Shown here: piece after piece, positions 57,389-64,000 of the stretch
How positions within the stretch are numbered: the stretch's first letter is position 1
How the letters are laid out: the number at the start of each line of letters is the position of its first letter
Assembly (NCBI GenBank): GCA_004565275.1
Contig: SDOX01000019.1
Span: 244,340 to 308,339, forward strand
Origin: Nannochloropsis salina CCMP1776
Taxonomy: Eukaryota > Sar > Eustigmatophyceae > Eustigmatales > Monodopsidaceae
DNA: 64,000 nucleotides
Direction of reading: 5' to 3'
The notes under the pieces: model-generated
What the model saw: the letters and a program-made list of their open reading frames with translations, nothing else
Database searches by the model: none
What the model was told of the DNA's origin: nothing
Made by a program: the position numbers and the translations under genes

Positions 57389-59015
57389 TCAACAAATAAG
57401 GTTGTCCACCTCGTCCAGGAAAGCTAAAATCGTCAAGGTAATCACTTCCTCATGGCCCCGTCCCGAGTGCCTGGCGCCCACCACCGTGGCCGCCCGCGGT
57501 AGCGGACAGGCCCCCGCGCAGGCCTTCACAAATCTCTCCCCCAACGTCTGCACGTTGACTCCCAAGGGCACGTATTCATCGGCGCCTGACAGGAGGAACA
57601 GAGTGGGTATGTCAAGGTGGCCTAGCCGGTCACGGAGCTCGCCGTCACTCAGGTCGCTCGAAAAAAAATCGTCAAGCCCCTCTTTCGTCGCCAGGTCCAG
57701 AAATCGATCGGCTGTAATAGGTGCCCACATCGCAGCGCGGGGCAACATCTCTTCTCCTTTCCCTTGCGCGCGCATCTCGCGCGCTAATTGAACAAATTTG
57801 GACGTGGTTTCATTCAGACAAAGGTGCTCCCGGTCGCTCACAGGGGCCTGGAGCACGATGAAGACCGGCTTCTTGGAAGGATCCTCGCACGTCTTGACGT
57901 AGTACACGCTGTCCTGAGTCCCCGTTGAGTGGCCCACTAGACCCACTGCAAGTGAACCCATCTCCTCCTGAAGAAAGGTGACAAGACGCCCTAGCTCGAC
58001 CGCATCGGTCTTGAGGGAAGTGTGGCCAAAGCCCGTGTAGGATGAGGAAAGCAGGACCTGCACCAGGGCCCAACCTCGAGCATCGAGCGCTGCCCCTAAG
58101 CTTTGAGTGTAAGGGACTGGGAGGAGCCCGTCCTAGGGATATTGAGGCCAGGAGAGCGGAAGGGAGAGGTATGAGAGAGTGTCATCAACTTGTCCTCTTG
58201 CTGTATTCATGCGTCCGCATGCTTCCTTAGTAGATACTCTGCAAGTCATGGGAGTGGTGAGTTCCACTGCTCGAACCTGACAAAGCAGTTGGTAGTGGTA
58301 GGCATGGGACCTTGTATCTTTTCACATCATCTCCCCGCATTTAGGCAGTCAAAAAGGAAATGACGCTCTCAGAAAACAGAGAATGCACGCACTTGAATTA
58401 CTGTCACCTTATACATTTATCTAGTTGATTAGTCATCCTCAGTGGCCCCTCCTTTCTTACCCCTAGTCCGCCTATAAGCACGACATGTCGCCTATGCGCC
58501 TTGTTCCCGGAGCAAAATGCGACCCGATTCACGAATTCGTCGCGATAGTAGGTAAATAGCTTGCCATCCATCGACGGCCAGCTTGACGACGCTTGTGATG
58601 AAGCGGCAGCTCCTCCTCCGCCTCCCCCACTTGCAACTGTGGAGGTCGAGTACATTAGAGGAGGAAGGGAGGAGGAGAGGAGAGATGAAGGCGGGGATCG
58701 GAATGCAGCTCCCACGCTACCGAAGAAGAGCGGCCGGGTAAGGAAGCGTTGAAAGGCCTTAATGATTCCCTGTCCGGGTGCGGGATGGAAACGTTTGAGA
58801 TATAGCAACTCGTCGACTGAGGCTGAGGCGGCGGCCCCGCCGTCGGAGAAAGGAGCACGCCGTCGGAGAAGTGGGTCAAGACATCGAACAACCCGTACCA
58901 GGGGCGTGCAAAACACATGCCAGACGCTCGCAATGTAGCATGCTTTTAATGAAAAATCGACACAAAACTCTCCAGCTTTGCTCTTTCTTTTTCTATCTTT
59001 CTTCGTCACTGTCAT
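57389..59015 (-). CDS. UPF0613/DUF1749-type alpha/beta-hydrolase, two exons
   Basis: Exons 58461-59015 and 57389-58132 give up to 432 aa; the intron (328 bp) has a GTAAGA donor and CCCTAG acceptor in phase 0. Joining is needed: exon 1 ends VVLIGGLG and exon 2 starts DGLLPVPYTQ, restoring the GGLxDGLL block typical of this family. Exon 2 holds the nucleophile elbow GHSTG (Ser), an Asp in SGADEYVP and a His near the C-terminus in GRGHEEV, a complete hydrolase triad. The first 120 or so residues are variable and may overstate the N-terminus; later Met residues (for example in MYSTSTV or MDGKLFTYY) are possible starts. Substrate unknown; fungal and plant relatives are poorly studied esterase-like proteins. 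Confidence 0.78.
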
Positions 59016-59367
59016 TGCTTACGTCAATTTTTTCCTCAAACGTACAAGCAGTCCAAACAGGTCTTCATATCATTGACTTCCTTGTCCTCAGCTTTCAAGT
59101 CTTTTTTCTTGCCTATGTCCGTTTATACTTGTTGTATTATCTCTCATGTACAGCCCATGTCTGGCATTCTCTCGTCTACCTTTTCTATCGACAGCCACAT
59201 ACCCGTGTGACGTGTTGGCGGGGGCGATACGACTGGTATGTTTTTACACATAACCGAATCAGAGCAAGCACACACGAATGCTTTCACCCAATCGTAAAGA
59301 AAATGATACAATAGCATCAGTTTACGGCACCCTGCCGATCTGCGCCTGTATCCAATCCTACCAGATT
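59016..59367. other. intergenic between hydrolase and carboxypeptidase genes
   Basis: Both neighbours are on the minus strand. It holds the hydrolase promoter and the 3' end of the carboxypeptidase gene. No gene was recognised. Confidence 0.4.
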
Positions 59368-61240
59368 TTACTTCTTCCAGATGTTGTCCTTGAGGTAAGC
59401 CTCGAACAGAGCCAGTGACTCCACAGGCTTGTAGGCTGGGACCTGTTTCAGGAAACCAAAAACAATGAGGAGGGTGCATGAGGCGTGCGCTATCACACAC
59501 AAACGAATACAGACACAGCGTGCTTCGTACCTCGTGTCCAGCACCCATGACAGTGGCAATGGTGACTCCGTTCTGATAGCCCTGCAGGAAGCCCGCAACC
59601 TGCCCATCCACGCCCCAAGACGTCCAATCCTGGTTCCTCTTGATAGGCCATTTCATATTTTGCACCCAGAAAAGGGTCCCTTGCGTCGCGCAGACGGAAT
59701 CGTCTGCGCCCGAAAAAATGAGGATGCGAAGGCCTAAATCCCTCTTCGTCAGGTAGGTGTATGTATCCTGGACGAAAGCCAGCCGGTCGTTCCGGTTGAA
59801 ATTAAAGCTGACTGTGGTCGAGCAATCCGCCCACCGCGTGCCCTCCTTGGCGTGGATCGCTTTCTGTACATCCTTGCGGTTCAAGTAGGCTGTGGAAAAC
59901 GCGTCCTGGCAAGGTTCATACTGGGGGGTGGCCCCGTTGCGACTCATCGATTCCCTTTCCAAACCTGCTGGCCCGCCAATAAAGGCCGGCATCGTCAGAC
60001 TCAAAAGGTGGTACCTCTGGTTGCGGCCCTGCGCCAAAATTGTCTCCTTCGAGGGAGGGAAGGGGGCTCCTCGCTGCCCGGGACTCGAGAAGCCGGAAGT
60101 CGCGTCCGTGCACACCGGGTAGTCGAGTGCGTACGGGTTAAGGCCTTGGACGAAGAACCACATCTGGCTCTGCAATTGCATGCACCTGTCCCCGAAAAGC
60201 ACCTCCGGATTGTTGCTTTGGCTTCGGCAGCGGCTGCTCCACTCACTGTAGAGCTCGCGCGGCAGCAAGGAGTGGCCCCAGAAACTATCGATCGCCCCGA
60301 TTGTGTTCTCGACAGGGTCGGTCAGAGGATTGCCGACCATAAACCCTTTTAAATTGATGGGCGCGTCTTTTTCCGGGTGATCGACGATGTACTGGGCAAG
60401 CTGGGGGAGGTAATGTCCGGCGTAGCTCTCTCCCGACAGGTGCAGTTCTCGCTCACGCATGTGGGGAAATCGCCGCAGAAACGCTTGTATGACTTGAAAA
60501 TTATCTTCGGCCGCTTGTTTGTCATCAAAGGCGAGGTCTTTGGGGTTGTTTGTGTAGCTGAAGCCGACAGTGACGGGTTGTTCCACAAAGAGCATGTTGG
60601 CGACCCGGCTCCAACTGTAGGGGTTGAGATGCAGTGCCTTACCGTCCTGGGTCGGTCGAAACGGCCCCATTTCGGTCATGAATCCAAATAGACCACTGCA
60701 TCCTGGGCCACCATTAGTCCAGAAAACAAGAGGAGCCTCGTCAGGGTTCTCCTCGGCCTCCACGTACCAGTAGAAGATGTTTTTCTGGGTCCCCTTTAAG
60801 TTCAAATAGCCTGCGAACTGCCTGAAACTGATCCTTTCTGTCAGGCCTGGTAGGTCAACAACTTCATCAGCAAGGGCTTCCTTGGTGTAGGACGCGTTCG
60901 ATGAGGATGAAACATTTTGAGCTTTGTAAGCGGCCGGCACGGACGAGGCGCGCAAAGACTTGAACATGGGTCCGGAGGCTCTCGACAATTTTTTCCCCCT
61001 GCTTGGTAATGAAACCATCCCAGGGTTACTGGTGCTGCTCGCAGTGATGATACGGCTAGAAAGAAAACGACTTGGGACGTTCCCGAACGTCGGCCGGCCG
61101 TGGTGTAAGACAACAAGCACCGCTCCAAGAAAGCCTAGCATGCCTGTCGTCACGGCTACCAGAGCGGATCGCGAGCCGCCATTGCGGGTATGGCGGCAGT
61201 TATTTCGTAGATCTTTTGCTGACGGAGCGCTTATAGACAT
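59368..61240 (-). CDS. membrane-anchored serine carboxypeptidase (S10), two exons
   Basis: 594 residues. Exon 1 59531-61240, exon 2 59368-59442; the intron is 88 bp with a GTACGA donor and AAACAG acceptor, phase 0. Peptidase family S10 removes C-terminal residues, usually in vacuole or secretory compartments. Motifs: substrate-binding WTNGGPGCSG (174-183), nucleophile Ser272 in GESYAGHY, Asp514 in SGADDSVC and His569 in GAGHE. The intron falls just after this His-Glu, and exon 2 supplies VPAYKP and the tail. A cytosolic basic N-terminus and one hydrophobic segment (about 26-45) suggest a type II anchor rather than a cleaved signal. It is head-to-head with its paralogue 550 bp away. The ATG at 61240 is the first in frame. 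Confidence 0.88.
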
Positions 61241-61789
61241 TGTACTTTGTTTTCTAAAATCTGTTTCGTGTGAAGTCGTGCATGAGTGGACGGGCAGCGG
61301 TAAGTGATAGTCGTGTTGAGTGATGCGCAGTAACAACTTGACGCGAACAATAGTTCTTGTTCCGCGTACGGGAGAAGTCACCAAAGTAATTCTACCCACC
61401 GTTCTATCCCAGAACCTGATCTATCTCCATTTAATCTGCCCAGCATGAAAGCAGGGACACGAAATATAAAAATGGGAGACCCATTTAAGTGGGTTATGTG
61501 AAACGGTTCAGGACTTAAACGGTTTGGATTTTTGAATTTTGCAGGAGCCCGCCGACATATTCTGGTCGGGTGCCGACCCTTCCACATTTGCCGTCTTAGA
61601 AATGTGTAGAAAAAAAATAATAATACTCAATCGCGACCATTGTGGTGGTCCTCTTCCTCCCACGCTTCAGTACCACAGCACTCAATTTCGTAGTCTTGTG
61701 CAGGTGGTGGCGGACAGAGAAGCAGGGGCAAGGTAGCCACATCACCATCGAGGTGGCCGTCGCTCTCGCCGAGTACGCCAGTCAAAAGC
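61241..61789. promoter_or_regulatory. divergent promoter region of the carboxypeptidase pair
   Basis: About 550 bp between outward-facing paralogues. No specific element was identified. Confidence 0.45.
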
Positions 61790-63801
61790 ATGCAGACACT
61801 TTCCGTCCCAAATTCTTATGAAGACTACAACCAGGTATCTTCTGAAGACTACTACCAGGCAGGTAGTCGTGTCCATTTCAAAGATGAGCTTGAGGAAGTT
61901 AGTCCTTTATCGACGCCCTCTATGGAGGTACGTTTCTTTGTGAGAGCAAGAAGGCCATCATTCTAGTGAGGAAGGAGGACGGGAGGTTTGCCAAATCATC
62001 CGATAATCACTCCATATACACATCTGTTCGTCTACTTTCCAAGTTCACCCGTGTTGGGAGAAAGCGACATGCCGCGGTCTTCTTGATCGGCGCATTCGTC
62101 GTAGCAGGCATATTGCTTGTCGCCGCGCGCAATTTCAAGAATTCCTCGGCCTATGGCAAAGCGCATCGAATGTCAGGCCACGATGGCTCGCATTTTTCTT
62201 CTTCAATGCTGTCGAGGACGCCGTTCACTTTATTGGCTCTCAATTACACCGCTGCAGCGCTGGCTGACGAGATAGTTGCCTTGCCGGGGCTCCCAGAACC
62301 GGATTCTTCCTTTCGACAGTTCGCAGGTTATCTGGATATCTCTCCCACAAAGCACATTTTCTACTGGTACGTTGAACCAGATAGAAATTCCAGCGTTTTA
62401 GATTGGGCTGCGGTGCCGTTGTCATTGTGGACAAACGGGGGCCCCGGGTGCAGTGGTCTGTTTGGATACTTCGCTGAGCATGGCCCGTTCCGAGCCACCC
62501 AACACGGAAGCGGCCTGGAAGTAAACCCCTTCTCGTGGAACACACTGAGCCACATGCTGTATATCGAGATTCCAGTCGGGGTGGGGTTTAGCTACACGGA
62601 GGACGAGACGGAATATTCTATTGGGGACGAGCAGACCGCCCGCGACAATTTACTCGTCTTGCAAGCCTTCTTCGCCCGCTTCCCGCACTTGCGAAGCTCG
62701 GATCTCTACCTCACGTCTGAGTCGTACGGCGGGCATTACATTCCTACGCTAGCGCGGGAGATTATTCGCAACAACCGTAAGCGCGCCGACTCGTTGGCAG
62801 CCAGCGAGACAGGAGTTGTTGGGAAAACGCGGGGACAGAGCACTCCTCAAGTCGTCCGCCTGGATAGAAATAGTCCCGCGAGTGACGACCAGTACATCAA
62901 TTTGCGAGGCCTTGCCATCGGGAACCCTTTCACGGACCCGGTCGAAAACGTGGTGGGGATGATCGATGCCCTGGACGGCCACGACGTGATCCCCGAGTCC
63001 CTCTTTGAGCGCTGGCTGACAACCTGTAGGGCCCAAGGGGCGGCTGCGGCCGATGTCTTCTATTCGCGTCCGTGCCAGGACCTGCAGAAGGAGATGTGGC
63101 GCGAGGTAGGGCAGGGTATCGACCCGTACGCGTTGGACTGGCCCCTGTGTGCGGATGACCGGAAACGAAGAGGAGGGAAACAGCGGAAAGCATTGCTGCA
63201 GCATCTTTGGCGCTTACACACATCAGAGACTCTTCGGGCAGACCGCGGCGAGTCATCGTCATCGTCCCTGGCTTCGACCGCACCGGCTGTTCTGAAACAG
63301 GCTCTTTGGGGCCAGGACAAAGAGGGGCTACCCTTTCAGCCATGTGAAGATGATTATCTGAGCGCCTACTTGAACAGGGCAGACGTGAAGCGCATCATTC
63401 ATGCCAAGGAGCGGATCAACTGGGAGGACTGCACGAACTGCGTGCGCTACGAGGCCCACGACCAGGATGTTTACATGGAGCCAGTATATCGTTACCTGAT
63501 GGACGAGAATAAAGACGCCGGACTTCGCGTGTTGCTTTATTCAGGCGACGATGATTCCGTGTGTGGACCGCGGGGCACAGAGATGTGGCTGAGGACGATG
63601 GGGTGGAAGGTAACAGAGCCGTGGCGGGCATGGATGGTGAAGGAGGAAGTAGCTGGATACATGAAGACTTATGAGAACGGATTGGTGTTCAGCACGGTGC
63701 TGGGCGCGGGCCACGAAGTACCCGCATTCACCCCGGAGGCTGCTTGGGAGCTCTTTGGGGCATTCTTGCAAGGCAACATCTCGCACTTGCGCGCCAAGTG
63801 A
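61790..63801 (+). CDS. membrane-anchored serine carboxypeptidase (S10), paralogue
   Basis: The body (from 61975) has no ATG before its membrane helix, so an upstream exon is required. I propose exon 1 at 61790-61927 (46 codons, starting MQTLSVPNS) with a GTACGT donor and a very short intron of about 47 bp to the body, about 654 aa in all. The cytosolic tail carries an 8-residue tandem repeat. A membrane helix follows (codons about 62071-62127), then WTNGGPGCSG, the nucleophile Ser of SESYGGHY (62722-62724; the first Gly of the usual GESYAGHY is Ser), the Asp region SGDDDSVC and GAGHEVPAFTP. All triad residues are present. There is no intron at the GHE/VPA position used by the neighbour. An extra Ser/Arg-rich insert follows the nucleophile region. 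The N-terminal exon is inference. Confidence 0.83.
61814..61861 (+). repeat. 24 bp imperfect tandem repeat in the cytosolic tail
   Basis: Two 24 bp units in frame, coding SYEDYNQV and SSEDYYQA. They differ at three bases, all amino-acid changing. The in-frame unit length supports that this upstream exon is coding. Confidence 0.7.
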
Positions 63802-64000
63802 ATGGGGTACCCGTCATGCAAAGAGGGAGAGTAATGAAGGTTGGCTGCAAAGTGTTCGATGGATTTTTATCGAGGGGAATTTCTGTGCTTATTGACATCA
63901 GTGCATTTATACATAGTAATTAACTCGGTCAAGAAATTATATATGACGTTGAGTTTCAAAAACTTGTTTTGTTCTTTCGGTTGAAAAAGCCTGTCATCCT

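Noticed and set aside
58265-58300. Minus-strand CAGGTTCGAGC, like a tRNA T loop
   Set aside because: It lies inside a coding-gene intron and flanking bases do not form T or acceptor stems.
59144-59367. Long read-through tail after GAGHE in the minus-strand carboxypeptidase
   Set aside because: The family's conserved VPA-x-KP tail is in the next exon; the read-through crosses a GTACGA donor and has no homology.

Overview
The window is nuclear DNA of a eukaryotic alga, most likely a photosynthetic stramenopile and plausibly a eustigmatophyte such as Nannochloropsis. That placement is inference. It rests on dense single-copy eukaryotic genes with few, short introns, a plastid phytol kinase and a plastid-type riboflavin deaminase with signal-peptide-plus-transit leaders, a homologue of the plastid protein At5g03900, and eukaryotic housekeeping genes (VPS13, NF-YA, DIM1, NASP, ZC3HC1/NIPA). 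I see no rRNA, tRNA, CRISPR array, intact transposon or viral element.

Layout, left to right. 0.3-7.5 kb: three minus-strand genes, namely PyrD-like pyrimidine deaminase (with a newly inferred leader exon), a three-histidine-box desaturase and a NASP/SHNi-TPR histone chaperone. 8-12.7 kb: a caprin-like coiled-coil/RGG protein (+) converging on an At5g03900-like membrane protein (-). 13.7-16.8 kb: a head-to-head pair of membrane-anchored short-chain dehydrogenases, one with an intron and one without. 17.2-22 kb: NF-YA (+), DIM1 (-, start codon apparently split by an intron) and a helical-repeat protein resembling TTI2 (-). 22.6-26.8 kb: mitochondrial pyruvate carboxylase in five exons, the first intron apparently GC-AG. 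27.3-36.5 kb: phytol kinase (-), YVH1-type phosphatase (+), a three-pass membrane protein with a PPxY motif (-) and an HtrA-like protein that has lost catalytic His and Ser (+). 36.9-42.6 kb: an ADCK2-type ABC1 kinase (-), a 2.3 kb AT-rich gene-free stretch, and a three-exon NIPA/ZC3HC1 gene (+). 43.3-57.0 kb: one giant VPS13 gene (+). 57.4-63.8 kb: a two-exon UPF0613-type hydrolase (-) and a head-to-head pair of membrane-anchored serine carboxypeptidases.

The genes form no evident pathway or operon. They are a typical sample of an algal nuclear genome: plastid cofactor and tocopherol metabolism, mitochondrial anaplerosis, ribosome biogenesis, chromatin, lipid transport and vacuolar proteolysis. 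The most unusual points are gene-structural (split start codon, leader exon, GC-AG intron, mirrored intron loss in two inverted paralogue pairs) and protein-level (the dead HtrA fold, the altered KxGQ motif in the ABC1 kinase, a caprin-like protein outside animals). Splice joints were worked out by eye from reading frame and family alignment and have no transcript support.
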